Below are positions 20,539 to 31,093 of a stretch of DNA of 64,000 nucleotides, one piece after another (within the stretch, counting starts at the first letter, position 1; each line of letters starts with the position of its first letter). The notes beneath the pieces are model-generated. The model was not told the DNA's origin. It ran no database searches and saw only the letters and a list, made by a program, of their open reading frames with translations. The translations under genes and the position numbers were made by a program. The DNA comes from SAR86 cluster bacterium (GTDB lineage Bacteria; Pseudomonadota; Gammaproteobacteria; Pseudomonadales; Pseudohongiellaceae): positions 32,966 to 96,965 of the forward strand of contig NVUL01000001.1 of NCBI GenBank assembly GCA_002401885.1, in the 5' to 3' direction.

Positions 20539-20889
20539 TTAAAATTTCAATCCGCCTTCACGAGCCGCTTCGGCAAGAGCCTTGATGCGGCCATGATAGG
20601 CATAACCTGATCGATCGAAAGCAACTTTCTCAATGCCAGCTGCTTTAGCTCGTTCAGCGATTAATTTCCCGACTTTGCCAGCTGCATCGACATTGCCAGT
20701 CTTTCCACCACGCGCATCTTTCTCAACAGTAGATGCAGAGGCCAAAATTTGATCACCAGAAGGCGAGATTACTTGCGCATAGATATGTCTAGGCGAGCGG
20801 TATACACACAGTCTGTTCACGCGTAGTTCGCTAATCTTTGCTCTGGCTCTTTTTGCCCGTCTAATACGAGCTACTTTTTTAACGTTCAT
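20539..20889 (-). CDS. rplR: 50S ribosomal protein L18
   Basis: 116 residues with the L18 pattern: basic N-terminus ([12 protein letters not shown]), then [16 protein letters not shown] and the C-terminal [22 protein letters not shown]. It binds 5S rRNA together with L5 and L25. It lies between rplF and rpsE. Confidence 0.97.
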   Translation of the reverse strand: MNVKKVARIRRAKRARAKISELRVNRLCVYRSPRHIYAQVISPSGDQILASASTVEKDARGGKTGNVDAAGKVGKLIAERAKAAGIEKVAFDRSGYAYHGRIKALAEAAREGGLKF

Positions 20890-20900
20890 ATCTATGTGCC

Positions 20901-21434
20901 CTATTTCTTCTTCGCTTCTTTTCTAAATACACGCTCATCAACGTAGCGAATTCCCTTGCCCTTATAAGGCTCAGGTGGACGAAAATCTCTGATTTCCGCA
21001 GCGACTTGACCTACTAACTGTTTGTCAGCACCAGAGATCACAATTTCTGTCTGTGAAGGAGTTTCCGCAGAGACGCCTTCTGGGAGCTGATAGTTGATTG
21101 GGTGGGAATATCCAACCGTGATATTGATTTTCTTACCTTCAGCTTTGGCTCTATAACCAACGCCTTGTAGCTCTAATTTCTTTTCAAATCCTTGGCTAAC
21201 ACCAAGCATCATGTTGTTGATTAGCGAACGGAAAGTACCAGCCATGGCATTTGCCTGACGCGAGCCATCTTTCGCTGAGATACTAAGCACCTCTCCATCC
21301 TGAACAACGGCAACAGAACTATGCAGCTCCAAGCGCAGGTTTCCCTTGCCGCCCTTTGCCAGAATCTCGGTATCGCTAACGTTTGTTTCTACGCCTTTAG
21401 GTATCTCTACCGGGCTATTTGCTACTCTAGACAT
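20901..21434 (-). CDS. rplF: 50S ribosomal protein L6
   Basis: 177 residues in two similar domains, beginning [16 protein letters not shown] and containing the C-terminal signature [15 protein letters not shown]6 sits near the base of the L7/L12 stalk and the sarcin-ricin loop. It lies between rpsH and rplR. Confidence 0.97.
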   Translation of the reverse strand: MSRVANSPVEIPKGVETNVSDTEILAKGGKGNLRLELHSSVAVVQDGEVLSISAKDGSRQANAMAGTFRSLINNMMLGVSQGFEKKLELQGVGYRAKAEGKKINITVGYSHPINYQLPEGVSAETPSQTEIVISGADKQLVGQVAAEIRDFRPPEPYKGKGIRYVDERVFRKEAKKK

Positions 21435-21498
21435 AATATTGCTCTATTGACGATCTCAGCTCTCGCTCGCGAGACTCAAGATCGAGTATCAACACCAA

Positions 21499-21894
21499 TT
21501 AGAAAACTGTGCAAAGAACCTCGCCGCCGAGTCCGGCCGCGCGTGCTTGCGTTTCAGTCATCAGGCCTTTGTTTGTAGACATTATTGAGATGCCCAAACC
21601 GGCTCTAACCTTTGGTAAATCTTCTTTACCTTTATAACTGCGCAGGCCCGGCCGGCTTGCGCGCTTAATTTCTTCTATAACGGGTTTTCCCTGAAAATAC
21701 TTCAGATCTATGTTCAGGTTAGGCTTGCCGCCATTTTCATCTACCTGATAACCAGCAATATAACCTTCGTCCTGTAAAACTTTTGCGATTGCCACCTTCA
21801 TCTTAGAAGAAGGCATACCAACCGTTGGCAATTTCGCCATCTGCGCATTGCGAATGCGAGTTAAAAGATCTGCTATGGGATCTGACATGCTCAT
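21499..21894 (-). CDS. rpsH: 30S ribosomal protein S8
   Basis: 131 residues beginning [18 protein letters not shown] and ending in the S8 C-terminal signature [20 protein letters not shown] followed by VLCTVF. S8 is a primary 16S rRNA binder and represses the spc operon in E. coli. It lies between rpsN and rplF; a 64-base gap separates it from rplF. Confidence 0.97.
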   Translation of the reverse strand: MSMSDPIADLLTRIRNAQMAKLPTVGMPSSKMKVAIAKVLQDEGYIAGYQVDENGGKPNLNIDLKYFQGKPVIEEIKRASRPGLRSYKGKEDLPKVRAGLGISIMSTNKGLMTETQARAAGLGGEVLCTVF

Positions 21895-21907
21895 AATTCT
21901 TCTCCGA

Positions 21908-22213
21908 CTACCAGCTGGCCTTGGTTAAACCAGGCACATCGCCGCGCATTGCTGCTTCGCGCAACTTATTACGGCACAAACCAAATTTACGATACACACC
22001 ATGAGGGCGACCTGTAATCTGGCATCTTCGTCGCTGACGAACTGGGCTGGCATCACGAGGCAGTTTTTGCAACTTAACCTGTGCTTCCCATCTCTCGTCA
22101 TCACTAGCATTAACATCATTGAGAACAGCCTTTATAGCAGCACGCTTGGCAGCAAATTTCTCTACTGTCTTAGTACGCTTGTTCTCTCTAGCTATCATTG
22201 AAGTCTTAGCCAT
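21908..22213 (-). CDS. rpsN: 30S ribosomal protein S14 (long, zinc-free form)
   Basis: 101 residues, the long C-minus version of S14. It has the [19 protein letters not shown] signature but lacks the two CxxC pairs of the short zinc form. It starts two bases after the rplE stop, indicating coupled translation. Confidence 0.97.
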   Translation of the reverse strand: MAKTSMIARENKRTKTVEKFAAKRAAIKAVLNDVNASDDERWEAQVKLQKLPRDASPVRQRRRCQITGRPHGVYRKFGLCRNKLREAAMRGDVPGLTKASW

Positions 22214-22215
22214 TA

Positions 22216-22875
22216 TTAAGAGTCCTTTTCTTCATCAGTTGCAGGCGCGTCTACCGCTGCAGGTGTTTCTTCTACTGCAACGATGGCTGGCGCAACTGGC
22301 GCTGCCTCTGCTTTTTGTTCGTCAGCAACAGGTGCTAAGTTTCTAAACGGAAAGCGCATTGCCCTTAAGAGTGCACGGCCTTCGTCGTCGCTTTCTGCTG
22401 TTGTGGTAATAGCGATATCCAGACCGCGCAATGTATCGATCTTGTCGTAGTCGATCTCTGGGAAAATAATCTGCTCTGTAACGCCCATAGCATAGTTGCC
22501 ACGGCCGTCAAAAGACTTAGGATTCAGACCACGGAAATCTCTAATACGTGGAATCGAAATACCAACCAATCTTTCCAAGAAGTCATACATACGCTCACCA
22601 CGAAGTGTAACCTTACAACCTACAGGCCAACCTTCACGAACCTTGAATGCAGCAACAGACTTTCGCGCCTTCGTGATCACTACTTTCTGTCCGCAAATCT
22701 GAGTTAGATCGTTAGCCGCATTTTCAAGAACCTTCTTGTCTGTCAATGCCTCACCAACACCCATATTTAGCACAACCTTAGTAATCTTAGGCACGCGCAT
22801 AGGATTGTCATAACCAAATTCTTTGGTTAGAGCGGGTATTACTTCTTTCTTATAAAATTCTTTAAACTGAGCCAT
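22216..22875 (-). CDS. rplE: 50S ribosomal protein L5 with C-terminal acidic extension
   Basis: The core reads as L5 ([57 protein letters not shown]). L5 binds 5S rRNA and contacts P-site tRNA. I use the ATG at 22875 ([10 protein letters not shown]); a TTG further upstream is not supported. The protein is 219 residues, about 40 longer than usual, because of an alanine/proline/glutamate-rich tail from about residue 180. The tail is low complexity and looks disordered. Confidence 0.95.
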   Translation of the reverse strand: MAQFKEFYKKEVIPALTKEFGYDNPMRVPKITKVVLNMGVGEALTDKKVLENAANDLTQICGQKVVITKARKSVAAFKVREGWPVGCKVTLRGERMYDFLERLVGISIPRIRDFRGLNPKSFDGRGNYAMGVTEQIIFPEIDYDKIDTLRGLDIAITTTAESDDEGRALLRAMRFPFRNLAPVADEQKAEAAPVAPAIVAVEETPAAVDAPATDEEKDS

Positions 22876-22894
22876 GCTTGGCAACCTACCGTTA

Positions 22895-23209
22895 TTAATC
22901 TATATCTTGACCGTTTGACTTAAAGACACGCTTCTTATCGCCATCTTCAAGCACCTGAATACCAACGCGGTCTGCCTTGTTAGTCTCAGAATTAAAAATG
23001 GCAACGTTCGAAATACTAAGCGCTGCCTCTTTCTCAACAATTCCACCAGCCTGACCCGCGTTAGGGTTTGGCTTAGTGTGACGTTTAACCATGTTCACAC
23101 CATGAACGATTACTCGATCAGTACCAACGAGACGGGAAATAGTTCCGCGTTTACCCTTGTCTTTGCCAGTGATTACTATCACTTCATCATCACGTTTAAG
23201 TTTGCGCAT
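22895..23209 (-). CDS. rplX: 50S ribosomal protein L24
   Basis: 104 residues with the KOW motif near the N-terminus ([20 protein letters not shown]) and the conserved [20 protein letters not shown] segment. L24 initiates large-subunit assembly. It lies between rplN and rplE. Confidence 0.97.
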   Translation of the reverse strand: MRKLKRDDEVIVITGKDKGKRGTISRLVGTDRVIVHGVNMVKRHTKPNPNAGQAGGIVEKEAALSISNVAIFNSETNKADRVGIQVLEDGDKKRVFKSNGQDID

Positions 23210-23287
23210 TTCCTGCCCTTGCCTCTATAACTCTATCTTGTTTACGATAACTCTATTCAGTTGGCGCAAAATCGAATCTATTAACGC

Positions 23288-23656
23288 CTAAAGTACTTCT
23301 GGCGCCAATGAAATAATTCGCATAAATTTTTCATTTCGCAGCTCTCTCGTAACCGGACCGAAAACACGGGTGCCGATTGGAGCTTGCTGCGCGTTCAATA
23401 AGATCGCCGCGTTGTCGTCGAAACGAATCTGAGAACCATCACCGCGTCGAACACCTTTCTTAGTGCGTACGACCAACGCAGTCAGTACCTGACCCTTCTT
23501 TACCTTACCGCGTGGAATCGCTTCCTTGACGGTAACTTTAATCATGTCGCCAATGTGAGCGTAACGACGATGAGACCCGCCCAACACCTTAATACACATT
23601 ACGCGTCTAGCGCCGCTGTTATCCGCGACATCTAAGTAAGACTGCACTTGAATCAT
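23288..23656 (-). CDS. rplN: 50S ribosomal protein L14
   Basis: 122 residues, full length, with [20 protein letters not shown] and the C-terminal [11 protein letters not shown] signature. L14 forms an intersubunit bridge. It is the first gene of the spc segment; a perfect hairpin (23670-23691) lies in the spacer just upstream. Confidence 0.97.
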   Translation of the reverse strand: MIQVQSYLDVADNSGARRVMCIKVLGGSHRRYAHIGDMIKVTVKEAIPRGKVKKGQVLTALVVRTKKGVRRGDGSQIRFDDNAAILLNAQQAPIGTRVFGPVTRELRNEKFMRIISLAPEVL

Positions 23657-23669
23657 CGATCCACTCCAG

Positions 23670-23691
23670 TTGCATTCGCTGTCGAATGCAA
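23670..23691 (-). promoter_or_regulatory. Perfect hairpin in the rpsQ-rplN spacer
   Basis: On the minus strand TTGCATTCG pairs exactly with CGAATGCAA around a four-base loop (ACAG), 14 bases before the rplN start. No T tract follows, so it is not a terminator. It sits where the S10 and spc operons meet and may be an RNA processing or translational control site; this is inference. Confidence 0.5.
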
Positions 23692-23711
23692 ACTCTTAAT
23701 CTAAAGCTAAT

Positions 23712-23987
23712 TTAAACTTGCGCTGCCCGCTCGTCTATTGACACCAAAGACCAAGACTTTGTCTTGGACAGAGGACGCACTTCCTTAATTGTTACTTCAT
23801 CGCCTGGCAAACAGTCGTTGTTCGCATCATGCGCATGAATCTTCGTAGACCGTTTGATGATCTTTCCATATACCGGGTGTGTTACCCGACGCTCTACGAG
23901 CACAACGATGGACTTGTCCATCTTGTTGCTGATTACCTTCCCAGAGGTCGTACGAGCAGTTTTCTCGATGTTCTCAGTAGCCGACAT
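23712..23987 (-). CDS. rpsQ: 30S ribosomal protein S17
   Basis: 91 residues with the S17 pattern [20 protein letters not shown] and [19 protein letters not shown]17 is a primary 16S rRNA binder. It follows rpmC by two bases, and is the last gene of the S10 segment. Confidence 0.97.
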   Translation of the reverse strand: MSATENIEKTARTTSGKVISNKMDKSIVVLVERRVTHPVYGKIIKRSTKIHAHDANNDCLPGDEVTIKEVRPLSKTKSWSLVSIDERAAQV

Positions 23988-23989
23988 AT

Positions 23990-24187
23990 CTATGATCCAC
24001 TTTTCTGTTTTTCGGTGATAATGGTTTTCACGCGAGAAATATCCCTGCGCACAGCACCAATCAAGTGAACCTGGCTCAACTGACCAGTACCATTCTGCAT
24101 ACGGTAGTTAAACTGATCTTTATGAAGATCCTGCAATTGTGTCTGCAGTTCCTCTACCGACTTTTCTCTCAACTCACTGGCTTTCAT
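23990..24187 (-). CDS. rpmC: 50S ribosomal protein L29
   Basis: 65 residues, [18 protein letters not shown] and the [12 protein letters not shown] segment identify L29, part of the exit-tunnel rim that docks SRP and trigger factor. Its ATG overlaps the rplP stop by one base (TAATG), so the two are translationally coupled. Confidence 0.97.
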   Translation of the reverse strand: MKASELREKSVEELQTQLQDLHKDQFNYRMQNGTGQLSQVHLIGAVRRDISRVKTIITEKQKSGS

Positions 24188-24600
24188 TACATTACCGTCC
24201 GCTTTACGAAGACTGTTTCAAAAGGCAATTTGGCGGCTGCCAAATCAAAGGCTTCGCGAGCCACGCTTTCTTCAACACCTTCCATTTCAAACATAATTCT
24301 TCCTGGCTGAATCTGGGCTACCCAGTACTCAACGTTACCCTTGCCTTTACCCTGTCTGACCTCAAGAGGCTTCTGTGTAATAGGCTTGTCGGGAAATACA
24401 CGAATCCAAATCTTTCCGCCACGTTTTACGTGTCTAGTCATTGCTCGACGAGCAGCTTCGATCTGGCGTGCAGTCAATCGTCCACGTGATATGGCTTTCA
24501 AACCATAATCACCAAAATCTACGTTGCTGCCTCTATGTGAAAGACCACGGTTGCGGCCCTTCATCATCTTGCGAAATTTTGTGCGCTTTGGTTGTAACAC
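24187..24600 (-). CDS. rplP: 50S ribosomal protein L16
   Basis: 137 residues beginning [19 protein letters not shown], with the loop region ([15 protein letters not shown]) that reaches toward the A and P sites. The arginine preceding [10 protein letters not shown] and neighbouring residues match other L16 proteins. It lies between rpsC and rpmC. Confidence 0.97.
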   Translation of the reverse strand: MLQPKRTKFRKMMKGRNRGLSHRGSNVDFGDYGLKAISRGRLTARQIEAARRAMTRHVKRGGKIWIRVFPDKPITQKPLEVRQGKGKGNVEYWVAQIQPGRIMFEMEGVEESVAREAFDLAAAKLPFETVFVKRTVM

Positions 24601-24606
24601 GTCTCT

Positions 24607-25287
24607 TTACCCTTGGTTGGTTTTAGCAGGAGCAGGAGCAGGCACAATTGCCTCTTCTAGATCCAAAACCTCACCTTTAAATATCCAAACCTTTACGCCA
24701 ATCAAGCCATAAGTAGTGCTTGCCTCAGCAGTTCCGTAATCGATATCCGCTCTGAGTGTATGCAAAGGTACGCGACCTTCTCTGTACCATTCAGAACGTG
24801 CAATCTCAGCACCACCTAAACGACCACCCACTTGTATCTTTATGCCTTGAGCACCCTGTCGCATTGCATTCTGTACGGCACGCTTCATGGCGCGACGAAA
24901 CATCACACGACGCTCTAACTGCGAAGCAACACCGTCTGCCACCAATTGTGCATCTAAGTCTGGCTTGCGAATTTCTTCGATATTGATCTGCACGGGTACA
25001 CCCATCTTTGCAGTCAATGTATTGCGAAGCGCTTCAACGTCTTCGCCTTTCTTGCCAATCACGATACCTGGTCGCGCAGTGTAGATCGTAATCTTGGCTG
25101 TTTTCGCAGGACGCTCTATCTCAACTCTGGAAACGGACGCACTCGCCAACTTCTTCTTAATGAAATCTCTAACCTTAAGATCCACAAGCAAGTTTTCTGC
25201 GTACTCTTTTCCCTCGGCATACCACACAGAAGTGTGCTTCTTAACTATGCCAAGTCGAATTCCAGTTGGATGTACTTTTTGACCCAT
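24607..25287 (-). CDS. rpsC: 30S ribosomal protein S3
   Basis: 226 residues beginning [14 protein letters not shown], with the KH domain (about 40-110, containing [17 protein letters not shown]) and the C-terminal [17 protein letters not shown] signature. S3 forms the mRNA entry helicase region with S4 and S5. It lies between rplV and rplP. Confidence 0.97.
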   Translation of the reverse strand: MGQKVHPTGIRLGIVKKHTSVWYAEGKEYAENLLVDLKVRDFIKKKLASASVSRVEIERPAKTAKITIYTARPGIVIGKKGEDVEALRNTLTAKMGVPVQINIEEIRKPDLDAQLVADGVASQLERRVMFRRAMKRAVQNAMRQGAQGIKIQVGGRLGGAEIARSEWYREGRVPLHTLRADIDYGTAEASTTYGLIGVKVWIFKGEVLDLEEAIVPAPAPAKTNQG

Positions 25288-25296
25288 CTGATACCC

Positions 25297-25629
25297 CTAG
25301 CTATCTGCGACTGTGATTGTTATGTGACATGAACGCTTAAGAATTCGATCAGCGCGGCCCTTTGCTCTTGGCATAATGCGTTTCATCGTCATGCCCTCAT
25401 CAACCATAATCGTTGATACTTTCAATTCATCTACGTCAGCACCTTCATTGTGCTCCGCATTTGCTATTGCCGAATTCAATACTTTCTTAATGATTTCAGC
25501 GCCTTTCTTAGGACTGTACGTCAACACCAACAAAGCTTCTTCAACAGCCTTGCCGCGTATTTGATCAGCTACAAGTCGCGCTTTCTGAGCGGAGAGACGT
25601 GCACCTTTTAATCTTGCTTGAACTTCCAT
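25297..25629 (-). CDS. rplV: 50S ribosomal protein L22
   Basis: 110 residues, with [20 protein letters not shown] and the C-terminal beta-hairpin [18 protein letters not shown] that lines the exit tunnel; no macrolide-resistance-type deletion is seen in the hairpin. I use the ATG at 25629 rather than the adjacent GTG. Confidence 0.97.
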   Translation of the reverse strand: MEVQARLKGARLSAQKARLVADQIRGKAVEEALLVLTYSPKKGAEIIKKVLNSAIANAEHNEGADVDELKVSTIMVDEGMTMKRIMPRAKGRADRILKRSCHITITVADS

Positions 25630-25642
25630 CACAGACCCCTAA

Positions 25643-25915
25643 TTACCGTGCCTTCTTATCAGCGTTATGACCGCGATAAGTGCGAGTTATAGAGAACTCA
25701 CCTAGCTTATGACCGACCATGTCTTCATTAATGGAGACTGGCACATGCTGTCGCCCATTATGGACGGCGATGGTCAAACCAATCATGTCCGGAGAAACCA
25801 TTGAACGTCGTGACCAAGTTTTGATTGGACGCTTGTCGTTATTCTCTGATGCGGTCTGCACCTTCTTCATTAGATGAAGATCGATGAAAGGACCTTTTTT
25901 TAGCGAACGTGGCAC
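25643..25915 (-). CDS. rpsS: 30S ribosomal protein S19
   Basis: 90 residues beginning [19 protein letters not shown] and carrying the conserved [16 protein letters not shown] segment. S19 partners S13 at the 30S head. It lies between rplB and rplV. Confidence 0.97.
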   Translation of the reverse strand: MPRSLKKGPFIDLHLMKKVQTASENNDKRPIKTWSRRSMVSPDMIGLTIAVHNGRQHVPVSINEDMVGHKLGEFSITRTYRGHNADKKAR

Positions 25916-25938
25916 TAGTGAATACCTCTACTGAAGCC

Positions 25939-26769
25939 TTAGCGGCTTGAATTTCTGCGACGAACAATCATGTTATTCGTGCGCTTGTTAGTTCTAGTTT
26001 TAAAACCCTTAGTCTTCGTGCCCCAAGGTGAAACTGGGTGACGGCCGCCGGAAGTTCTTCCCTCACCACCACCATGTGGGTGATCTACTGGGTTCATGGC
26101 AACACCACGAACTGTAGGTCTTACACCTCTCCAACGCTTAGCACCCGCTTTACCGAGTGAGCGCAATGAGTGCTCGGAGTTAGACACTTCGCCTATCGTC
26201 GCGCGGCAGTCGCTCAACACCTTACGCATTTCGCCAGAGCGAAGACGAAGTGTTGCGTAGTTGCCTTCTCGTGCTACTAGCTGCAAAGAAGTACCAGCGC
26301 TGCGAGCAATTTGCGCGCCTTTACCCGGCTTCAACTCGCAGCAATGAACCGTACTACCTAGTGGCACGTTTCTAAGAGGCAAACAATTGCCAACTTTGAT
26401 TGCAGCATCTTCACCAGATATAACTGCATCGCCAGCTTTAACCTTGCCAGGCGCAATTATATAGCGACGTTCGCCATCGGCGTACAACAACAATGCGATA
26501 TTCGCGGAGCGGTTTGGATCGTATTCCAGACGCTCAACCTTCGCCACAATTCCATCTTTGTTTCTCTTGAAATCGATGATGCGGTATTTCTGCTTGTGCC
26601 CACCGCCTATATGACGCGTGGTGATGCGACCTTTGTTATTTCTACCGCCAGATTTTGACTTAGCAGCAGTTAGAGGCGCATACGGTTCGCCTTTATGTAG
26701 ATCGGGATGAACAACCTTGACGACGAAACGACGTCCTGGTGAAGTAGGTTTACACTTTACAACTGGCAT
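25939..26769 (-). CDS. rplB: 50S ribosomal protein L2
   Basis: 276 residues, with the C-terminal [19 protein letters not shown] signature that holds the histidine important for subunit association and peptidyl-transferase function, and [19 protein letters not shown] near the N-terminus. Full length. Confidence 0.98.
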   Translation of the reverse strand: MPVVKCKPTSPGRRFVVKVVHPDLHKGEPYAPLTAAKSKSGGRNNKGRITTRHIGGGHKQKYRIIDFKRNKDGIVAKVERLEYDPNRSANIALLLYADGERRYIIAPGKVKAGDAVISGEDAAIKVGNCLPLRNVPLGSTVHCCELKPGKGAQIARSAGTSLQLVAREGNYATLRLRSGEMRKVLSDCRATIGEVSNSEHSLRSLGKAGAKRWRGVRPTVRGVAMNPVDHPHGGGEGRTSGGRHPVSPWGTKTKGFKTRTNKRTNNMIVRRRNSSR

Positions 26770-26780
26770 GACTTACCCCT

Positions 26781-27080
26781 TTACCCGATGTCCGCAAAGT
26801 CAATTTCATGACCCGCTTCAAGTCTGACATACGCCTTCTTCCAATCGGAGCGACGTCTAATTTTTCCCTTCGGAGTGCGCTTGGTCTTTCCTTTAACCAC
26901 TAGCACCTGCAAGTCAGCAACAACAACATTGAATATTGTCTCTACAGCTGTCTTGATCTCTGATTTTGTAGCATCTGTCGTGACCTTGAACGCGTACTGG
27001 TTATTCAACTCACCCATGATGGTGGTCTTTTCAGATACGTGTGGTCCGAGAATTACTGAATAGATTCTTTCAACGTTCAT
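26781..27080 (-). CDS. rplW: 50S ribosomal protein L23
   Basis: 99 residues, ending in the L23 pattern [21 protein letters not shown]23 is the docking site for trigger factor and SRP at the tunnel exit. Its ATG overlaps the rplD stop by four bases (ATGA), implying coupled translation. Confidence 0.97.
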   Translation of the reverse strand: MNVERIYSVILGPHVSEKTTIMGELNNQYAFKVTTDATKSEIKTAVETIFNVVVADLQVLVVKGKTKRTPKGKIRRRSDWKKAYVRLEAGHEIDFADIG

Positions 27081-27697
27081 GCCAACATCTCCTCTACTTT
27101 CTTCAATGCGGAGACTGTAATCAGCACATTCTCGAAGCCGATCAGACTAACCGGATCGAGACCAGTAACATCCAACACATCAACCTTGTGAAGGTTGCGA
27201 GCTGCGAGATACAGGTTCTTTTCTACTTGATCGGAAATAATGAGGACGTTATCTAATTCAAATTCTTTTAGCTTGCTAACGAGCGCCTGAGTCTTATGTG
27301 AATCCAGTGCGAATTCGTTAACCGCGAACAATCTGTCTTGGCGAATTAGCTCAGACAGAATGCACTGCATCGCGCCGCGATACATTTTCTTATTGAGTTT
27401 CTTAGAGTGATCTGCAGGACGTGCAGCAAAGGTAACACCGCCGCCGCGCCAGATTGGAGATCGAATAGTTCCAGCACGTGCTCGGCCAGTACCCTTTTGA
27501 CGCCAAGGCTTACGACCGCCTCCGCGAACTTCAGAACGAGTTTTCTGCTTAACTGAACCCTGTCGGGCGCCAGCCATATAGGTTACAACAGTCTGATGGA
27601 CTAAAGGCTCGTTATAGGCCTTGCTAAAAGACTCGTCTGAGAGTGAAACTGTTTCTTTGCCCGTCTTCTTGCCGGGCAACGCAAGATTTAATTCCAT
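27077..27697 (-). CDS. rplD: 50S ribosomal protein L4
   Basis: 206 residues with the tunnel-constriction loop [19 protein letters not shown] followed by [10 protein letters not shown], and the globular part that in E. coli represses the S10 operon. A hairpin with a T tract lies upstream between rpsJ and rplC and could be a place where such control acts. Confidence 0.97.
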   Translation of the reverse strand: MELNLALPGKKTGKETVSLSDESFSKAYNEPLVHQTVVTYMAGARQGSVKQKTRSEVRGGGRKPWRQKGTGRARAGTIRSPIWRGGGVTFAARPADHSKKLNKKMYRGAMQCILSELIRQDRLFAVNEFALDSHKTQALVSKLKEFELDNVLIISDQVEKNLYLAARNLHKVDVLDVTGLDPVSLIGFENVLITVSALKKVEEMLA

Positions 27698-27700
27698 TGC

Positions 27701-28339
27701 TTACCCCTTTGCCTTGACGGCTGGACGAACGATTACGTTTGAACCGGTAGCACCTGGCAGTGCACCTTTAATAAGAAGAAGATTGTTTTCTAAATCAACT
27801 CTTACTACTTCTAAAGATTGGGTTGTATGCCTAACGTTACCCATCTGACCCGCCATTTTCTTTCCCTTCCATACTCGACCTGGCGTCTGACACTGGCCGA
27901 TAGAACCAGGTGCACGGTGAGATAGCGAGTTACCGTGGGTGGCATCCTGCATTTGGAAATTATGTCGCTTAACGGCGCCCTGAAAACCTTTACCTTTCGA
28001 GGTGCCAGTTACATCTACCATCTGGCCAACTTCGAACTGATCAACTTTGAACTCACTACCCATTTCGATCTCAGCTGTGTCCGCTACGCGGAATTCCCAA
28101 AGACCGGAACCGGCTTCGGTGCTCGCCTTGGCAAAATGGCCCGCCATTCCTTTCGACACACGTGAAGCACGACGCGATCCAGTAGTAACCTGAATGGCGC
28201 TATAACCGTCAACATCGGGAGTCTTAACTTGTGTGACCCGGTTAGGTTGTACTTCCACAACCGTAACGGGGACAGATGTACCCTGTTCAGTGAAAATGCG
28301 GGTCATACCGCTTTTTCGACCGACTAATCCAATCGACAT
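27701..28339 (-). CDS. rplC: 50S ribosomal protein L3
   Basis: 212 residues from the ATG at 28339 ([16 protein letters not shown]), which has GAGG eight bases upstream; five extra upstream codons are unlikely to be used. The [10 protein letters not shown] segment, including the glutamine methylated in E. coli L3, and the [15 protein letters not shown] signature are present. A 165-base gap containing a terminator-like hairpin separates it from rpsJ. Confidence 0.96.
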   Translation of the reverse strand: MSIGLVGRKSGMTRIFTEQGTSVPVTVVEVQPNRVTQVKTPDVDGYSAIQVTTGSRRASRVSKGMAGHFAKASTEAGSGLWEFRVADTAEIEMGSEFKVDQFEVGQMVDVTGTSKGKGFQGAVKRHNFQMQDATHGNSLSHRAPGSIGQCQTPGRVWKGKKMAGQMGNVRHTTQSLEVVRVDLENNLLLIKGALPGATGSNVIVRPAVKAKG

Positions 28340-28446
28340 TTTTCTAGACCTCATCGTGCAAGGGGCTAAACCCGCTATGGCCGCTGACGCGTTACACTAT
28401 GCTCACTACCGCATGGGTAGCTAATAGTTCAGTGCGCCAGAACTTT

Positions 28447-28481
28447 AAAAAAAGGGCAAAGAGGACTGAATGCTCTTTGCC
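28447..28481 (-). terminator. Terminator-like hairpin between rpsJ and rplC (possible attenuator)
   Basis: On the minus strand GGCAAAGAG pairs exactly with CTCTTTGCC over a nine-base loop and is followed at once by C and seven T residues. This has all features of an intrinsic terminator, yet it lies inside the S10 gene order, 24 bases after the rpsJ stop. Two small GC hairpins follow before rplC. It either ends a separate rpsJ transcript or attenuates the operon. Confidence 0.7.
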
Positions 28482-28504
28482 TGGTTATGTTTTACTCAGT
28501 CTGA

Positions 28505-28816
<312 letters not shown>

Positions 28817-28907
28817 CTACTTCGAGCTCCAAAAAATTCTTTAATATTAATAAGTTACTGAACGTTTCTCGTTTGGCATTTGATTAATAGCCAAATAAGG
28901 GATGCGA

Positions 28908-28936
28908 ATATTAAGGTTTTGGCCCTATCCTGTCAA
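28908..28936 (-). promoter_or_regulatory. Strong sigma70 promoter of the S10 ribosomal operon
   Basis: Read on the minus strand, TTGACA (28936-28931) and TAATAT (28913-28908) are separated by exactly 17 bases. A start site is expected near 28900, giving a leader of about 85 bases before rpsJ that can fold a TTTGGC/GCCAAA hairpin (28871-28896). The leader is shorter than the known E. coli S10 leader. Confidence 0.8.
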
Positions 28937-29047
28937 GGAATAACCGCCTGAAAGCCGCTTTTTCTCTGACTTTAGGGCATATTACTCAAGTTCACCTCAG
29001 CCTAATTACTTCGCTGTTCTAGGCAGCAGTTTGAAGTATTGGGTTTC

Positions 29048-29474
29048 GCTGCGATTAAAGACCAGCGCCGAGCGAAGCGGAATGACAAAACCCGCCACCA
29101 GTCGAAAGGTGAACACCCGATAGCTCCAGTCCTTTCGACTCCCCTGCAACGTTTAGGCGGAACGGTTATGGCATGTAGCGTAGCGAGGGCACCCCAGAGG
29201 GGCGCGGTCTGCAGCGAAATCCGATGCCTCAAACTGTAGCCGACCAGCCTTCCAATTTGCCTAGTCCTATTTTTCAGATATCTCGGAGCTCGCAGCATTG
29301 CCGTTTGCTGCAGGCCTGCCTATATCCGTATTCTTCTTTCTGACATTTCCCTTAGATATTCATTGAAGTCAGCGCATAGGCTCTATCTTCAGGTCAGCTC
29401 TCCTCCGGGGTGCCCTCGCTGCACAAAATGCCCAAGGTCATTTTGCTCCGCTCGGCGCTGGCCTCTATCGCAGC
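29048..29474. repeat. Nested inverted repeats in the gene-free tuf-rpsJ spacer
   Basis: The 741-base stretch between rpsJ and tuf has no convincing gene. It holds an outer inverted repeat (29048-29086 against 29437-29474; core CCAGCGCCGAGCG, most positions matching) and an inner one (29182-29199 against 29403-29420; AGCGAGGGCACCCC, one mismatch in 18). The enclosed 430 bases are more GC-rich than the flanks. It resembles a small non-autonomous mobile or palindromic repeat element, but no target duplication was made out. Confidence 0.6.
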
Positions 29475-29507
29475 CAACGACAACACTGCGAACTCCCTGA
29501 AAACGAA

Positions 29508-29539
29508 GAAGCCAGCGCTCCTTTCGGAGGGCTGGCTTC
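29508..29539 (-). terminator. Terminator after tuf
   Basis: GAAGCCAGC pairs with GCTGGCTTC and an inner CTCC/GGAG stem extends it; on the minus strand it is followed by TTCGTTTT. It lies 19 bases beyond the tuf stop, so tuf and rpsJ are probably separate units. Confidence 0.78.
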
Positions 29540-29557
29540 TATATTCAGATTTTCGAT

Positions 29558-30751
29558 TTACTCGATGATCTTAACTACAACGCCTGCGCCTACTGTACGA
29601 CCACCCTCTCGGATAGCAAAACGTAGACCGTCATCCATCGCGATCGGAGCAATCAACGTCACAACCATGTTCACGTTGTCACCAGGCATTACCATCTCAA
29701 CGCCTTCTGGTAGCTCACAAGCGCCTGTCACGTCCGTGGTGCGGAAGTAAAACTGGGGTCTGTAGCCTTTGAAGAATGGCGTATGACGTCCACCTTCATC
29801 CTTGTTCAAAATATACACTTCAGCTTCGAACTTCGTGTGTGGCGTTACAGATCCGGGCTTACCCAAAACCTGACCGCGCTCAACTTCTTCACGCTTAGTT
29901 CCACGCAGTAGAACACCTACGTTCTCGCCTGCACGGCCTTCGTCCAACAACTTACGAAACATCTCAACACCCGTACAAACCGTCTTCTGAGTGTCTTTAA
30001 TTCCTACGATGTCTAGCTCGTCGCCAACATTAACAATGCCGCGCTCGATTCGGCCTGTTACCACAGTACCGCGACCGGAGATTGAGAACACGTCTTCGAT
30101 TGGCATCAAGAAAGGCTTCTCAACGTCACGAACCGGATCAGGGATGTAGCTGTCTAGAGTCTCAACCAGCTTCTGTACCGCAGGCATGCCGATATCAGAT
30201 GTGTCGCCTTCAAGCGCCTTAAGCGCTGAGCCGATAATGATAGGCGTGTCGTCACCTGGGAATTCGTATTGATCCAATAGCTCACGGATCTCCATCTCTA
30301 CCAATTCAATCAATTCTTCGTCATCAACCATGTCCGCTTTGTTCATGAACACAACGATGTAAGGAACGCCAACCTGCAAAGACAGCAGAATGTGCTCACG
30401 AGTCTGTGGCATAGGGCCGTCTGCAGCCGAACAAACCAAGATAGCGCCGTCCATCTGAGCAGCACCAGTGATCATGTTCTTTACGTAGTCGGCGTGACCT
30501 GGACAGTCAACGTGCGCGTAGTGACGGTTAGGCGAATCGTATTCAACGTGAGACGTGGAAATAGTAATTCCGCGCTCTCTTTCTTCTGGCGCATTATCGA
30601 TCTGCGAAAAATCACGTATTTCACCACCGCCCCATAATTCAGAACAGACCTTAGTCAAGGCCGCTGTCAACGTCGTCTTACCATGGTCAACGTGACCAAT
30701 TGTACCTACGTTAACGTGTAATTTATTTCTTTCGAATTTTTCCTTCGCCAT
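29558..30751 (-). CDS. tuf: Elongation factor Tu
   Basis: 397 residues. The GTPase domain has G1 GHVDHGKT, G3 DCPGHADY and G4 NKAD; domains 2 and 3 follow with FRTTDVTG and the C-terminal [11 protein letters not shown]-Tu delivers aminoacyl-tRNA to the ribosome. The leader upstream holds a TATAGTGA/TCACTATA hairpin, and the gene lies directly after tRNA-Thr, as tufB does in other gammaproteobacteria; a common tRNA-tuf transcript is likely. Only one tuf gene is seen in this window. Confidence 0.98.
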   Translation of the reverse strand: MAKEKFERNKLHVNVGTIGHVDHGKTTLTAALTKVCSELWGGGEIRDFSQIDNAPEERERGITISTSHVEYDSPNRHYAHVDCPGHADYVKNMITGAAQMDGAILVCSAADGPMPQTREHILLSLQVGVPYIVVFMNKADMVDDEELIELVEMEIRELLDQYEFPGDDTPIIIGSALKALEGDTSDIGMPAVQKLVETLDSYIPDPVRDVEKPFLMPIEDVFSISGRGTVVTGRIERGIVNVGDELDIVGIKDTQKTVCTGVEMFRKLLDEGRAGENVGVLLRGTKREEVERGQVLGKPGSVTPHTKFEAEVYILNKDEGGRHTPFFKGYRPQFYFRTTDVTGACELPEGVEMVMPGDNVNMVVTLIAPIAMDDGLRFAIREGGRTVGAGVVVKIIE

Positions 30752-30895
30752 TTTCGACTGCCCCTATCTATTCTAAGCGTCATCAATTAATTTTGAATTA
30801 GGTCCTGTTTTTATAGTGAGAATCACTATAAAGAAACACTACCTGCTTCCGATCTATTTAAACTGCATACCTAAACTTTATACTGACCAAATGAA

Positions 30896-30971
30896 TGGTG
30901 CTCACACCCGGAGTTGAACCGGGGACCTCTTCATTACCAATGAAGTGCTCTACCGCCTGAGCTATGCGAGC
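30896..30971 (-). tRNA. tRNA-Thr (GGT)
   Basis: 76 bases on the minus strand, beginning GCTCGCATAGCTCAG and ending in an encoded CCA. The anticodon stem CTTCA/TGAAG frames the loop with GGT, and the T arm has GGTTCAACTCC. It is the tRNA nearest to tuf. Confidence 0.97.
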
Positions 30972-31033
30972 CGCACATTAGTAATCTCAGCCCCTGTCCT
31001 GCAACCGACACTAACGTCGGCTTCCTCATGTAT

Positions 31034-31061
31034 CGATCGAGCTACTCAGGTAGCTTGATCG
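31034..31061 (-). other. 12-bp hairpin between tRNA-Gly and tRNA-Thr
   Basis: CGATCGAGCTAC pairs with GTAGCTTGATCG around a four-base loop, with one G-T wobble. No T tract follows, so it is more likely an RNA processing structure in the tRNA-tuf precursor than a terminator. Confidence 0.5.
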
Positions 31062-31093
31062 CCGTGCTAAAAGTTCCAATTCTTTAGCTAAAT

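Noticed and set aside
29002-29298. Open frames in the tuf-rpsJ spacer (about 98 and 66 codons)
   Set aside because: No ribosome-binding site, no family resemblance, and they lie across the inverted-repeat arms.
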